Shown here piece by piece: positions 34,300-42,808 of a stretch of 64,000 bases of DNA (positions are counted from its first letter, which is position 1; each line of letters starts with the position of its first letter). Under the pieces are notes generated by a model. It did no database searches, was not told where the DNA came from, and saw nothing but the letters and a program-made list of their open reading frames with translations. Made by a program: the position numbers and the translations under genes. This stretch comes from Clostridiales bacterium. Lineage in GTDB: Bacteria > Bacillota > Clostridia > Oscillospirales > Acutalibacteraceae. Location: the NCBI GenBank assembly GCA_021199275.1, contig JAJQIJ010000018.1, forward strand, positions 26,173 through 90,172, given 5' to 3'.

Positions 34300-35148
34300 C
34301 TATTCTATAACAGCACTTGCGTGGCGGGTTACATGGCAGCCCACATTAACTGCAACGGGAATTGAAGCAATGTGCGTAGAATAAGCTTCTATATTAACCG
34401 CAAGCGCGGTGGTGTCGCCGCCGAAGCCCTGCGGCCCTATGCCCAGCGCATTTATTTTTTTTAGTATTTTTTCTTCCATGGCGGCATATCGTTCATCTTT
34501 ATTTCTTAAAGACACGCTGCGGCAAAGCGCCCGTTTGGCAAGAATGGCGCAATATTCAAAGTCGCCGCCTATGCCAACGCCTATTACAACAGGCGGGCAA
34601 GGGTTAGAGCCGGCTTTTTTTACTGCATTTACCACATAATCAATTATATCAGCTTCAGACGCTGCGGGGGTAAACATTTTTATTTGGCTCATGTTTTCAC
34701 TGCCAAAGCCCTTTGGCGCAGCAGTGATTTTAATGCTGCACCCATCTACTATTGAAGTGTGAATTACCGCCGGCGTATTGTCATTTGTGTTAACCCTGTT
34801 AAAAAGCGGGTCTCTTACCACCGATTTTCTCAACATGCCGTCAATATAACCGCGGCGCACGCCTTCGTTAACGGCGCTTTCAAAGCTGCCGCCGGTTATG
34901 TGCACGTCTTGCCCGATTTCAGCAAATATAACCGCCATGCCGGTGTCCTGGCATATCGGAATGTCAAGCTGACGCGCCGCAAGCAAATTTTCAGTTAAAT
35001 CACCCAGCACACTGCGCGCCACGGCACAGCTTTCACAAGCGCTGCTTTCAGAAATCAGTTTTTCCAAGTCGCCGGGCAAAACCTTGTTTGCCTTAATTAC
35101 AAGCTCTTTTACGGTTTCGGTTATCTTTTCAGCCTTTATTTCTTTCAC
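34300..35148 (-). CDS. Class I fumarate hydratase, alpha subunit
   Basis: The 282-aa protein matches the alpha (N-terminal) part of oxygen-sensitive class I fumarases or L(+)-tartrate dehydratase: CQDTGMAVIFAEIG (69-82 of the longer frame), the cluster Cys in SIVDGC, APKGFGSENMSQ and VIGVGIGGDFEYCAILAKRAL. It hydrates fumarate to malate with a 4Fe-4S cluster. The GTG at 35148 lies about 7 nt after AAAGGAAG. The beta subunit gene, normally next to it, is not seen anywhere in this window. Confidence 0.88.
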   Translation of the reverse strand: MKEIKAEKITETVKELVIKANKVLPGDLEKLISESSACESCAVARSVLGDLTENLLAARQLDIPICQDTGMAVIFAEIGQDVHITGGSFESAVNEGVRRGYIDGMLRKSVVRDPLFNRVNTNDNTPAVIHTSIVDGCSIKITAAPKGFGSENMSQIKMFTPAASEADIIDYVVNAVKKAGSNPCPPVVIGVGIGGDFEYCAILAKRALCRSVSLRNKDERYAAMEEKILKKINALGIGPQGFGGDTTALAVNIEAYSTHIASIPVAVNVGCHVTRHASAVIE

Positions 35149-35176
35149 TTGCCACACTTCCTTTAAATAAAAATAA

Positions 35177-35195
35177 GCCGAGAGTAAATCTCGGC
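35177..35195 (-). terminator. Intrinsic terminator of the yab/div cluster
   Basis: GCCGAGA pairs with TCTCGGC around 5 nt and is followed by TTATTTTTATTT on the minus strand, between divIC and the fumarase gene. Confidence 0.8.
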
Positions 35196-35207
35196 CGGGG
35201 TTGGTTA

Positions 35208-35528
35208 TCAGTTGCTGCCGGAAATGTCATAAAAAACAATTTCGCCCGACTTTACATAGCCCTTTTCGCGCGCCTTTTGTTCAATATAGCTGTCAATATC
35301 GTCAGAATCAATTATAGCTTCCAGCTCTTCGTTTTCCTGCTCTTGTTCGGCAAGCTGCTGTTGGTATGACTCATATTGGGCTTCAAGGCGCTTTATGTCT
35401 GCGCTTTGGGAAATGAAAACGCCGGCGCATATAAAAAACACAACAAGCAGAAAAAGCGCCGCGGCGGCAATGCGAAACTTATTGTTTTTTTTGAAATTTT
35501 CCTTTAGCTTTTTGGCATTTTCTTTCAT
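35208..35528 (-). CDS. divIC: Septum formation initiator, DivIC/FtsB-like
   Basis: The 106-aa protein begins with a basic cytosolic tail (MKENAKKLKENFKKNNK), has one membrane segment (about 20-40) and a coiled coil (IKRLEAQYESYQQQLAEQEQENEELEA) ending in EQKAREKGYVKSGEIVF, the DivIC/FtsB signature. It bridges the early divisome to septal wall synthesis. The ATG at 35528 overlaps the yabQ gene by 50 bp; a longer frame from 35591 has no ribosome site. Its place after yabQ matches the Bacillus yabOPQ-divIC order. Confidence 0.85.
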   Translation of the reverse strand: MKENAKKLKENFKKNNKFRIAAAALFLLVVFFICAGVFISQSADIKRLEAQYESYQQQLAEQEQENEELEAIIDSDDIDSYIEQKAREKGYVKSGEIVFYDISGSN

Positions 35529-35997
35529 TTGAACTACCGGCTTTTGATTTTTTGTTTTGCCGCTGGGCCCGCCGTGCAAAATTTTTAACAACAGGCAAAG
35601 CCCTGATATTTATTTTCGGCAGGAATATCTTTTTAATATTATAATACAGTTTGCTTAAAGATTGCAACAGTTTTTTTATGATTTTGCATATAAACAAAAC
35701 CGCCGTGCGAATGATTTGCGCCAGCTTTTTCCAAAGGCGAAAAGTCAGGCGGTAAAATGTTAAAATATATAAAATAAAGCCGCAAAAAATTGCCGCATAA
35801 TAAATTGCCCGCGACTGCCCGTTATTATATGAAAGCAAAAAAATAAAAGTAATAACCGCGGCAGGCACAAAATATATGAAATCAATTATAAAGCAGCAGA
35901 CTTTTGTAGGCAAAAGACATCTGAAAAAAGTAAAAATATCATATAAAACCGCCAGCAAAACGCCAACGCAGAAAAAAGCAAAAATCTGTTCAGCCAC
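35479..35997 (-). CDS. yabQ: Spore cortex protein YabQ
   Basis: The 172-aa membrane protein has four hydrophobic segments in the first 95 residues (AFFCVGVLLAVLYDIFTFFR, VCCFIIDFIYFVPAAVITFIFLL and so on) and a basic tail rich in Lys and Arg, as in YabQ, which is needed for cortex formation in the forespore outer membrane. The GTG start (35995-35997) lies 5 nt after AAAAGGGT and overlaps yabP by 8 bp. Confidence 0.82.
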   Translation of the reverse strand: MAEQIFAFFCVGVLLAVLYDIFTFFRCLLPTKVCCFIIDFIYFVPAAVITFIFLLSYNNGQSRAIYYAAIFCGFILYILTFYRLTFRLWKKLAQIIRTAVLFICKIIKKLLQSLSKLYYNIKKIFLPKINIRALPVVKNFARRAQRQNKKSKAGSSNERKCQKAKGKFQKKQ

Positions 35998-36286
35998 TGA
36001 ATACCCTTTTCAAAAAGCCTTTTTTCTTTTTGTCGCCCGAAGTGTAAATTACCGCGTCTATTTCGCCGGTAACAAAAAGCGCCCCGTCGTCCAGCCTGAG
36101 TTCCTCTATATGAAGAGATGTGCCGCTGATGTTTACGCACCCGCAGCAGGTATATGCCGTAACGCCCTGTTCGTCAAAATAGTCAACGTCTTCAACCCCG
36201 GTAAGCTTAAGCGTGCGGCGGTTTTCAATGTAAAGGCCGTGCTGTTTTAATGAATCTGCGGTTTTATCTAATGTTCTTTCGCCCAC
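35990..36286 (-). CDS. yabP: Sporulation protein YabP
   Basis: The 98-aa protein has the YabP/YqfC pattern: a small beta-rich domain with LYIENRRTLKLTGVEDVDYFDEQGV, GTSLHIEELRLDDGALFVTGEIDAVIY and a basic end. YabP acts in cortex assembly with YabQ. The GTG at 36286 is chosen because AGGTGA lies 3-4 nt upstream; the GTG at 36295 overlaps that site. Confidence 0.85.
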   Translation of the reverse strand: MGERTLDKTADSLKQHGLYIENRRTLKLTGVEDVDYFDEQGVTAYTCCGCVNISGTSLHIEELRLDDGALFVTGEIDAVIYTSGDKKKKGFLKRVFSG

Positions 36287-36337
36287 ACAAATCACCTGGT
36301 AAATTATATGAGCTTAGCCACCGCCGGATTACAAAAA

Positions 36338-36577
36338 TTAAAGCGTTTCATACATTTTTGCCGCGTCTTCCTTTTTCGGGCTTTCGCTTATGGCTGTCAC
36401 TTTATATTTTTTTACGCTTTCTCCAAGCTGAACTTCAATTATATCGCCTGCTTTTACGGCATATGAAGCGCGCTGCACCCTGCCGTTTACCGAAATGCGC
36501 CCTGCGTCGCACGCGTCATTGGCAATACTGCGCCGCTTTATTATTCTGCTTACCTTTAAATATTTGTCAAGTCTCAT
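36338..36577 (-). CDS. rqcP: RqcP (YabO), S4-domain RNA-binding protein
   Basis: The 79-aa Hsp15-like protein begins MRLDKYLKVSRIIKRRSIAND, the S4 alpha-L motif, with GRISVNGRVQRASYAVKAGDIIEV. YabO/RqcP helps RqcH in alanine tailing of stalled chains on 50S subunits. Its place between hup/mazG and yabP keeps the Bacillus yabN-yabO-yabP order, with hup added. Confidence 0.92.
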   Translation of the reverse strand: MRLDKYLKVSRIIKRRSIANDACDAGRISVNGRVQRASYAVKAGDIIEVQLGESVKKYKVTAISESPKKEDAAKMYETL

Positions 36578-36616
36578 AAAAATACCGCCGTTTCAAACAA
36601 AATGTAGCTTAAATAT

Positions 36617-36643
36617 AAAACCGCCGCAAAAAGCGGCGGTTTT
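36617..36643 (-). terminator. Intrinsic terminator after hup
   Basis: AAAACCGCCGC pairs with GCGGCGGTTTT around AAAAA; a T-rich tail follows on the minus strand. It should partly separate mazG-hup from rqcP and the genes beyond. Confidence 0.85.
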
Positions 36644-36656
36644 GTGTTATGAAATC

Positions 36657-36929
36657 TTATTTAACCGCGTCTTTAAGAGCAGTGCCTGCTTTAAAGGTCG
36701 GAACTTTCGCTTCGGCAATGTCTATCGCTTCGCCTGTGCGCGGGTTTTTGCCCACACGTGCAGAGCGTGTTTTAACAACAAATGAGCCAAAGCCTACAAG
36801 CGAAACTTTTTCGCCGTCTGCAAGAGCTTCGGTAATGGAATCAAAAACAGCCTTTACTGCTTCTTCTGCGTCTTTTTTGGAAAGTTCTGCTTTTGTAGCC
36901 ACTGCTGCTACTAATTCGGTTTTATTCAT
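36657..36929 (-). CDS. hup: DNA-binding protein HU
   Basis: The 90-aa protein shows the complete HU pattern: [51 protein letters not shown] with the minor-groove arm and its Pro, and a short C-terminal helix. It packs and bends the nucleoid DNA. TGGAGGAAA precedes the ATG; it follows mazG by 25 bp and ends in a strong terminator. Confidence 0.96.
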   Translation of the reverse strand: MNKTELVAAVATKAELSKKDAEEAVKAVFDSITEALADGEKVSLVGFGSFVVKTRSARVGKNPRTGEAIDIAEAKVPTFKAGTALKDAVK

Positions 36930-36954
36930 TTAGATTTCCTCCATTTTAAGCCTG

Positions 36955-37758
36955 TCAGGCGTTTAATATTTTGGCTTTTCCCCACAGCGCGTCAAGTTCT
37001 GAAGGTGAAGCTGTTTTCAGCTCAAGCCCTGCCTCGCCGGCAAGTTCTTCAACAGTTATATAACGTTTAAGAAACTTGTCTGTTGCGCCTGTAAGCGCCT
37101 CTTCGCAATCAAGGTTAAGAAACCTTGAAAGGTTTACGCAGGTAAAAAGCAAATCGCCGAATTCATCTTCAATTTCAGCCCGACCGCCGCCGGACAAAGC
37201 AGATTTTAACTCGCCAATCTCTTCAAGCAGTTTTTCAAACACACCCTGTGCGTCTGCCCAGTCAAAACCGGCCTTGGCAGCCCTTTGCTGGACTTTTTGC
37301 GCCCTCATGAGCGCGGGCAATTCACGGGGAACACTGACCATAGACTCGCTTTGATTTTTAATGCCCTTTGTTTGCTTTTTGATTTCGTCCCAGCTGTTAA
37401 GCGCCTCTTTGGCGTTTTGTGCAACAACATTTCCGAACACATGCGGGTGCCGTATCACAAGCTTTTGGCAGATTTCATCAACAACGTCATCAAAATCAAA
37501 ATTACCTTTTTCACGTTCCATTTCAGAATGAAGACCAATTTGCAAAAGCAAGTCGCCAAGTTCTTCCAGCAAAGCGCCGGAACTTTTTTTATTAATGGCT
37601 TCTATAACTTCGTAAGTTTCTTCTATTAAATTCTTTTTTATGGATTCGTGAGTCTGCTCCCTGTCCCACGGGCAGCCGCCCGGGGCCCTTAAGACAGTGA
37701 CAAGTTTAATAAAATCATTGATATCGTATCTATCTTTAATTTCAAAATCAACTGCCAT
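36955..37758 (-). CDS. mazG: MazG nucleoside triphosphate pyrophosphohydrolase
   Basis: The 267-aa protein has two MazG repeats. The first has LRAPGGCPWDREQTHESIKKNLIEETYEV with the EExxE and ExxD metal ligands (EELGDLLLQIGLHSEM). The second has EEIGELK and EDEFGDLLFTCVNLSRF. It hydrolyses non-canonical or excess NTPs and can lower ppGpp. It corresponds to the C-terminal half of Bacillus YabN; the N-terminal methylase half is absent. The promoter lies at 37796-37824. Confidence 0.94.
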   Translation of the reverse strand: MAVDFEIKDRYDINDFIKLVTVLRAPGGCPWDREQTHESIKKNLIEETYEVIEAINKKSSGALLEELGDLLLQIGLHSEMEREKGNFDFDDVVDEICQKLVIRHPHVFGNVVAQNAKEALNSWDEIKKQTKGIKNQSESMVSVPRELPALMRAQKVQQRAAKAGFDWADAQGVFEKLLEEIGELKSALSGGGRAEIEDEFGDLLFTCVNLSRFLNLDCEEALTGATDKFLKRYITVEELAGEAGLELKTASPSELDALWGKAKILNA

Positions 37759-37795
37759 AACTGCCCTACCTTAAGATTAACGTGTTATCAAATAG

Positions 37796-37824
37796 ATAAT
37801 AATACATTTGGCTTCATTTGGCAA
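37796..37824 (-). promoter_or_regulatory. mazG-hup promoter
   Basis: On the minus strand, -35 TTGCCA (37819-37824), 17-bp spacer, -10 TATTAT (37796-37801). Confidence 0.55.
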
Positions 37825-37834
37825 GTATTTAAAC

Positions 37835-39517
37835 TCATTTTTTACAATATTGTAAGAATTTTAGTTCATTAATTTCAAGACTTTTTGACAATATTAACAA
37901 AACAACAAATATTATTGCAAAAACCGCGGAAAAGAACATAAAATAAAGCAAATTATTTTCTGCCGGCAATATTCCGTCTGACGCAAATTTACCCGCCGCC
38001 CCTGCCACAGCGGCGCATATTGCCGGCTTTATAAAAATTTGTGCCGTGTTATATTTTACATTTGCATATTTTTTATAAACATAAAGCCCCGCCGCCAATA
38101 TAAACGCATAGCCTGCCGCGCCTGAAATCACCGCGCCGTAAAGATTAAAGCGTGCCTGCGACACCAATAAAAAGTTAAGTAATATTCTTATAATACCCGA
38201 AAATGTAAAAATAAAAATAGTGCTTTTGGCGCGGTTTATTGCCTGAACGGCAAATACCACCGTGCCCGCAAGGCAATAGATAAACACCGAAAGCGACATG
38301 GCCCTGGCAAGAGTGGCGCAGGAAAGCACAATGTCATAATTGGAGCTGCCGTAAAGCACGTTTAAAAGGCACGGCGAAATTATGAACAGATATGCGCTGC
38401 CGCCGAAGCCTATAATGGCGCAATATTTAAAAATGCTGTTTGAAAGCAATGACAAGGCGCCTGAATTTTTGCTTTCATATGCGCCTGTAACAGCCGGCAC
38501 AGCCGCCACGCCTATTGCCATTGTAATGCCCGGCACAAGGTTTTTAATGTCGCTTACAGCCGAAAACAGCCCGTATACATATGTTATCAGGTCTTCCTGC
38601 GCCGTGCCGCTTATTACAAGCGCATTTTCATAAGCGGCGTAAAGCTGCCCCTGCTCGCACAGCGACAGGCAGTATTGCACAGACGAATTGTCAAGAAATG
38701 TAAACACGCTTTGTATAACGGTGGACGCAATAATAGGCAGCGAAAAATAAAATATTTCGCCCATTTCATTTTTACATTTTATGCCGGCAAGCTTTTTGCC
38801 CTTGCCGTATTTAATGTTCACATAAAGCGACAAATAGCACCAGCTTACAACTGCCCCCGCCGTTGCGCCGCCTATTGCCGCGGCAGACGTTATGGGGTAT
38901 ATCATTGACAGCGCTTCTTCGTCGCTTGCGCAGCTTACGCCCAAAACCGCGCCGCTTTCAAGGTAAGCGCCGTAAAGCCCGCTGAGCGCAAGCTTTGCAA
39001 AAAGCAGCCCAAACAGCATTTTGAAAGCGGCCTCTATAATTTGGCTGACAGCTGTGGGGGTCATATTCATAAATCCCTCTGCAAAAGCGCGGTGCGCAGA
39101 TGAAAGCGCAGAAAAAACTATTGTGGGCGCAAGCATATAAACGGCGTAAAGGCTTTTCGGCGAAGATGAAATATAAACCGCATAAGGCCGTGCAAAAAGC
39201 AGCATGATAACAAGCCCCAACAGCCCGGCAATCAAAAACAGCCGGTTTGCAGCCTTTTTCAGAGCGAATATTTTTTCAAAATTTCTTTTTTGATTATATT
39301 TGCTTATAAGGTGCGAAAGCGCCACCGGCAGCGCGCCCATAATAACGGCATGCAATGGCATATAGTAATTATAAGCTATGTTAAAGCAGCCCCGCCCCAC
39401 GCCGCCTATAAGCGCTGTAAGCGGAATTTTATAAAGCGCGCTTGCCGCCTTTACAACAACAGACGACATGAGCAGCAAAAACGCCGAATTTATATATTTA
39501 TTTTTGAAATTGCCCAA
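37835..39517 (-). CDS. MATE/MurJ-superfamily flippase, SpoVB/YabM-like
   Basis: The 560-aa protein has about 14 membrane segments, opening FLLLMSSVVVKAASALYKIPLTALIGGVGRG, the mark of the SpoVB/YabM polysaccharide and lipid II exporter family. SpoVB works in cortex peptidoglycan synthesis; YabM precedes yabN in Bacillus, as here, so a spore role is likely. The start is uncertain: a terminator ends at about 39534, and a TTG at 39517 lies 5 nt after GGTGA; TTG at 39529 or GTG at 39526 would leave no ribosome site. Confidence 0.83.
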   Translation of the reverse strand: MGNFKNKYINSAFLLLMSSVVVKAASALYKIPLTALIGGVGRGCFNIAYNYYMPLHAVIMGALPVALSHLISKYNQKRNFEKIFALKKAANRLFLIAGLLGLVIMLLFARPYAVYISSSPKSLYAVYMLAPTIVFSALSSAHRAFAEGFMNMTPTAVSQIIEAAFKMLFGLLFAKLALSGLYGAYLESGAVLGVSCASDEEALSMIYPITSAAAIGGATAGAVVSWCYLSLYVNIKYGKGKKLAGIKCKNEMGEIFYFSLPIIASTVIQSVFTFLDNSSVQYCLSLCEQGQLYAAYENALVISGTAQEDLITYVYGLFSAVSDIKNLVPGITMAIGVAAVPAVTGAYESKNSGALSLLSNSIFKYCAIIGFGGSAYLFIISPCLLNVLYGSSNYDIVLSCATLARAMSLSVFIYCLAGTVVFAVQAINRAKSTIFIFTFSGIIRILLNFLLVSQARFNLYGAVISGAAGYAFILAAGLYVYKKYANVKYNTAQIFIKPAICAAVAGAAGKFASDGILPAENNLLYFMFFSAVFAIIFVVLLILSKSLEINELKFLQYCKK

Positions 39518-39535
39518 TAAAATCACCAATAAAAA

Positions 39536-39556
39536 GGCAGTGCCATTTGCACTGCC
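39536..39556 (-). terminator. Intrinsic terminator of the coiled-coil protein gene
   Basis: GGCAGTGC pairs with GCACTGCC around 5 nt, followed by TTTTTATT on the minus strand. It stands directly before the flippase start. Confidence 0.85.
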
Positions 39557-39658
39557 CCGAAATTTTATTTACAATTCCCGAATTTTTACCGCCCGCGCGC
39601 TGCGCGCAAAACGGCTTTTAAGAGCCTTTAACCAACGCCGCGCCTTTGGCAAAGCTAA

Positions 39659-40114
39659 TTATTCGCAGCTGTCTGTTTTTGAAGGCGGGTATTTAAAAGC
39701 CTCTTTGGCATTTTTAACAACTTCGCTTGCCTGCTTTTTGAAAACTTCAGTTACATCTTTAGAAGCTTCCACTATTTCCTTGCCGAAATCCTTGGCGTCG
39801 TTTTCAATTTCTTCCTTTGCTGCGCTGATTTCACTTTCAAGCACCTGCATTCTTTCCCTGTAAGCGGTTATTTCGGAATAAAGAACGTCAAGCTCTTCAG
39901 CATTAACCTCTTGCCCGGATTCCTTTAAATACATTAGCTGCCCGTATTTCAAATATGCTTTGCCGGCTTTGCTCTTTGCGTCAAGATATTCAACATTTTT
40001 CCTTGAAAGCGACAGGTGTTTTGAACCTTTTCTGCTTATGTTTTCAGCCGCAGTTTTTGTGCGTGAAAACATGTCTTCAAAGCCCGCTTTGATATTTTCA
40101 TTTGTAATATTCAT
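39659..40114 (-). CDS. Coiled-coil protein of unknown function
   Basis: The 151-aa protein is almost wholly helical and charged. A first part (MNITNENIKAGFEDMFSRTKTA, 1-60) is followed by a coiled coil around residues 70-125 (EITAYRERMQVLESEISAAKEEIENDAKDFGK) and a basic-acidic tail. No known domain was recognised; there is no signal peptide or membrane segment. The ATG at 40114 lies after AAGAGGTG. The gene has its own promoter (40134-40162) and terminator, so it is a free unit. It faintly resembles phage-shock or membrane-stress helical proteins, but this is not supported by a motif. Confidence 0.7.
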   Translation of the reverse strand: MNITNENIKAGFEDMFSRTKTAAENISRKGSKHLSLSRKNVEYLDAKSKAGKAYLKYGQLMYLKESGQEVNAEELDVLYSEITAYRERMQVLESEISAAKEEIENDAKDFGKEIVEASKDVTEVFKKQASEVVKNAKEAFKYPPSKTDSCE

Positions 40115-40133
40115 ATTAGACACCTCTTAATAT

Positions 40134-40162
40134 ATAATATTACAGAACGGATATTTTTGCAA
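40134..40162 (-). promoter_or_regulatory. Promoter of the coiled-coil protein gene
   Basis: On the minus strand, -35 TTGCAA (40157-40162), 17-bp spacer, -10 TATTAT (40134-40139). Confidence 0.6.
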
Positions 40163-40235
40163 TACTATTTGGATAATTATTTATATATTTTTAATAATAT
40201 CAGAAAAAACACCGTTAAAAAGCAGCCCCCCTAAG

Positions 40236-41696
40236 CTACAATTTTCTTTCATCAAAACTATATTCATTATAAAAGTCTTTTATTCGCTCTTTTCTTTTTA
40301 TAATCTCGTCAAAGCTTCTTATGTATTCATAGGGGTACTTATAATTATAAACACGTTCAATTTTTGAAGTGTTTTGGTTTTTAAGCAGCGTCACCCCACC
40401 CGCGCCGACTGAAAGCACCGTGTGCGTTTCATCAATCATAAATATATTATAAATCCCCTCATAGCCTGCCCGGCACCAGCCCACGTTTTCAAGATTACCG
40501 GCGGCTTTACTTTGCCTGTACATATAATACGGTATATAGCCACTGCTTTTCAAAAGCATTGCAGAAGTTGAAATCATTTGACCCGCGTCGGCACCGGCCA
40601 ATACAGACCCGGCAGGGAAATTTTCAGCAAGATAAGCGCCGCTTTTCACCGCCAGAGCATGAACTGTGATTGACGGAGCGCCGAGCTCAATGCCGCGTCT
40701 TATGCTTTTTTCAAAAGATGCCGGGCTGTCTGACGTAAGGGCGGCTATAAAGTCCATATTAATATTGTCAAAGCCTAAGCTTTGTGCAAGCAAAAAAGCC
40801 TCTTCGGTTTGGCGTGCAGTGTGCCGCCTGCCTATAGCGGCAAGCACGTCGTCATTAAAAGTCTGCGGGTTTACGCTGATTCTTGTAACACCGGCGGCTT
40901 TCATAGCCAGCAGTTTGTCACATGTTATGGTGTCAGGCCTGCCGGCTTCAACAGTATATTCGCGCACAGTGCCCACCTCAAAGCTCTGCTCTATTGCAGA
41001 AAACAAATATTGAAGCTGGCTTGTTGTAAGCGCCGTTGGCGTGCCGCCGCCGAAATATATGCATTCAAGCCTTAAACCAAGGCGCTTTGCAATATTTGCC
41101 GTTTCGCGAATTTCACGCCCCAGCAGTTCAACATAACGGCTTACAAGGCCCGCCGCCTTTTCAACGCTGTGAGACACAAATGAGCAATAGCTGCACCTTG
41201 TGGGGCAAAACGGAATTGCAACATAAAGCGAAAAGCTGTTTTTTGCAGACAGCGCGGTTATTTTACTTTCATTTTCAGCCACGGCACGAACAAGGCTGAT
41301 TTTTTCTTTGTCAACAAGATATTTGTCTTTAAAAAGGCGCGCCGCGCCGGCATCGCCGTAATCTGCGCGCAGATTTTTATATAAATGCACCGGGCGCACA
41401 CCGTAAAGAGTGCCCCACGGCGGGGTAATGCCGGTTATTTTTGAAAGCACCCTGTAAAGCGCTGAAGCCAGGGTGTATTTTTCGCCGTATTCGTTAAATG
41501 GGCTTTCCTCAGCTGCTGTTTGAGAGTCTATTTCCGCCTTAACAAAAACCGCGCCGTCTTTAATTTGCGTTAATATAGACTTGCCGCCACCCGCTTTAAG
41601 CTGCCGGGTGAAAGTTATTTTTTCGTAAGGAAAAAAGAGCCGCGTGAGCGCCTCTGTTTCGTGTTTGTATGAATGGTTTATAAGCGTAATATTCAT
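40236..41696 (-). CDS. hemZ: Radical SAM coproporphyrinogen dehydrogenase-like HemZ
   Basis: The 486-aa protein has an N-terminal domain of about 160 aa (PWGTLYGVRPVHLY) and a radical SAM core: IPFCPTRCSYC (CxxxCxxC), YFGGGTPTALT, TVEAGRPDT and RISVNPQTF. Length and layout fit HemZ of Firmicutes, a HemN relative. Its activity on coproporphyrinogen is not settled, and no other heme gene is near. It overlaps the metallo-hydrolase gene by 4 bp (ATGA). Confidence 0.88.
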   Translation of the reverse strand: MNITLINHSYKHETEALTRLFFPYEKITFTRQLKAGGGKSILTQIKDGAVFVKAEIDSQTAAEESPFNEYGEKYTLASALYRVLSKITGITPPWGTLYGVRPVHLYKNLRADYGDAGAARLFKDKYLVDKEKISLVRAVAENESKITALSAKNSFSLYVAIPFCPTRCSYCSFVSHSVEKAAGLVSRYVELLGREIRETANIAKRLGLRLECIYFGGGTPTALTTSQLQYLFSAIEQSFEVGTVREYTVEAGRPDTITCDKLLAMKAAGVTRISVNPQTFNDDVLAAIGRRHTARQTEEAFLLAQSLGFDNINMDFIAALTSDSPASFEKSIRRGIELGAPSITVHALAVKSGAYLAENFPAGSVLAGADAGQMISTSAMLLKSSGYIPYYMYRQSKAAGNLENVGWCRAGYEGIYNIFMIDETHTVLSVGAGGVTLLKNQNTSKIERVYNYKYPYEYIRSFDEIIKRKERIKDFYNEYSFDERKL

Positions 41697-42310
41697 ATGT
41701 TTTTCATGTAAGGGTTATTTTTTCTTTCAAATTCAAGTGTTGTTTCACTGTCATGCCCGGGGCAGACCCTGTAATCCCCGCTAAGTAGAGCAAGGCGCTT
41801 TAAGCTTTTTTGCATTTCTTTAAAAGAGCCGCCCGGAAAGTCAGTTCTGCCGCAGGAACAGTAAAACAGAGTGTCGCCCGAAAAAATGCAGCCGCCGGCA
41901 ACAAAGCACACGCTGCCCTTTGTGTGCCCCGGCGTGGCAAGCACCCTGATTTCAGTGCTGCCCAGCATTATCACATCATTATCTTTAAAGGTTTTAAATT
42001 CATTTAAGGCAGTTTGCCGCACCCCGCAAAATGCCGCAAGGCTTTTCTTTGAAGAAGTCAGCATTTCAGCGTCTTCCTGCGAAATCATAACCACCGCGCC
42101 GGTGTTTTTTTGCATTTCATAAACACCGCCTATATGGTCAAAATGCCCGTGGGTTAAAAGAATCAATTCAACATGCGCGCCGTCAATAAGGCGCAGCATG
42201 TCGGCTGAATATTCAGTGCAGTCAATAAGCGCGCTTTTGCCGCTGTCTTCGTCTGTAATTAAATAGCAGTTGTTGCCCATGTCGCCGATAACGGCGCTTT
42301 TAACTGTCAT
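41693..42310 (-). CDS. MBL-fold metallo-hydrolase (glyoxalase II-like)
   Basis: The 205-aa protein has THGHFDHIGG (the HxHxDH metal motif), ATPGHTKGS, FSGDTLF and a C-terminal PGHDSETTLEFE. It is a small single-domain hydrolase often found between dtd and hemZ in Clostridia; the substrate is unknown. GGGGGA 7 nt before the ATG at 42310 sets the start. Confidence 0.88.
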   Translation of the reverse strand: MTVKSAVIGDMGNNCYLITDEDSGKSALIDCTEYSADMLRLIDGAHVELILLTHGHFDHIGGVYEMQKNTGAVVMISQEDAEMLTSSKKSLAAFCGVRQTALNEFKTFKDNDVIMLGSTEIRVLATPGHTKGSVCFVAGGCIFSGDTLFYCSCGRTDFPGGSFKEMQKSLKRLALLSGDYRVCPGHDSETTLEFERKNNPYMKNI

Positions 42311-42328
42311 CAAATTTTCCCCCATTGT

Positions 42329-42808
42329 TTAATTCCGCCCGGTTTTATCTGTGCGCCGCAGCAATTCGGCTGAGTCCAGAATAATGGTGACAGGCCCGTC
42401 GTTCACCAGAAAAACCTGCATATCTGCGCCGAAAACGCCTGACTGAATATTTGAAATGCCGCCCTGCGCCATTTCCGTTTTGAAATATTCATAAAGCATG
42501 TCTGCCTCTTGCGCAGGCGCAGACTGTGTGAAGCTCGGCCGCCGCCCGTGGCGGCAGTCGGCTGCAAGCGTAAACTGTGACACAACAAGCGCGCCGCCGC
42601 AGACATCGCAAAGCGACAGGTTCATTTTGCCGGCGCTGTCGCTGAAAATTCTTAAATTTACAATCTTGTCTGCAAGAAACTGCGCGTCTTTTTCGGTGTC
42701 ATTTTCCATAACGCCAAGCAGTATCAGCAGCCCCCTGTCAATTTCGCCCACTGTTTTGCCGTCTATGTCTACCTTGGCCTGAGCCACCCTTTGAATCACA
42801 GCTCTCAT
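42329..42808 (-). CDS. dtd: D-aminoacyl-tRNA deacylase
   Basis: The 159-aa protein starts [18 protein letters not shown] and holds the two active-site motifs SQFTL and NDGPVT (the Gly-cisPro type loop). It frees tRNAs from D-amino acids and glycine mischarging. It overlaps the rel gene by 4 bp (ATGA). Confidence 0.95.
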   Translation of the reverse strand: MRAVIQRVAQAKVDIDGKTVGEIDRGLLILLGVMENDTEKDAQFLADKIVNLRIFSDSAGKMNLSLCDVCGGALVVSQFTLAADCRHGRRPSFTQSAPAQEADMLYEYFKTEMAQGGISNIQSGVFGADMQVFLVNDGPVTIILDSAELLRRTDKTGRN

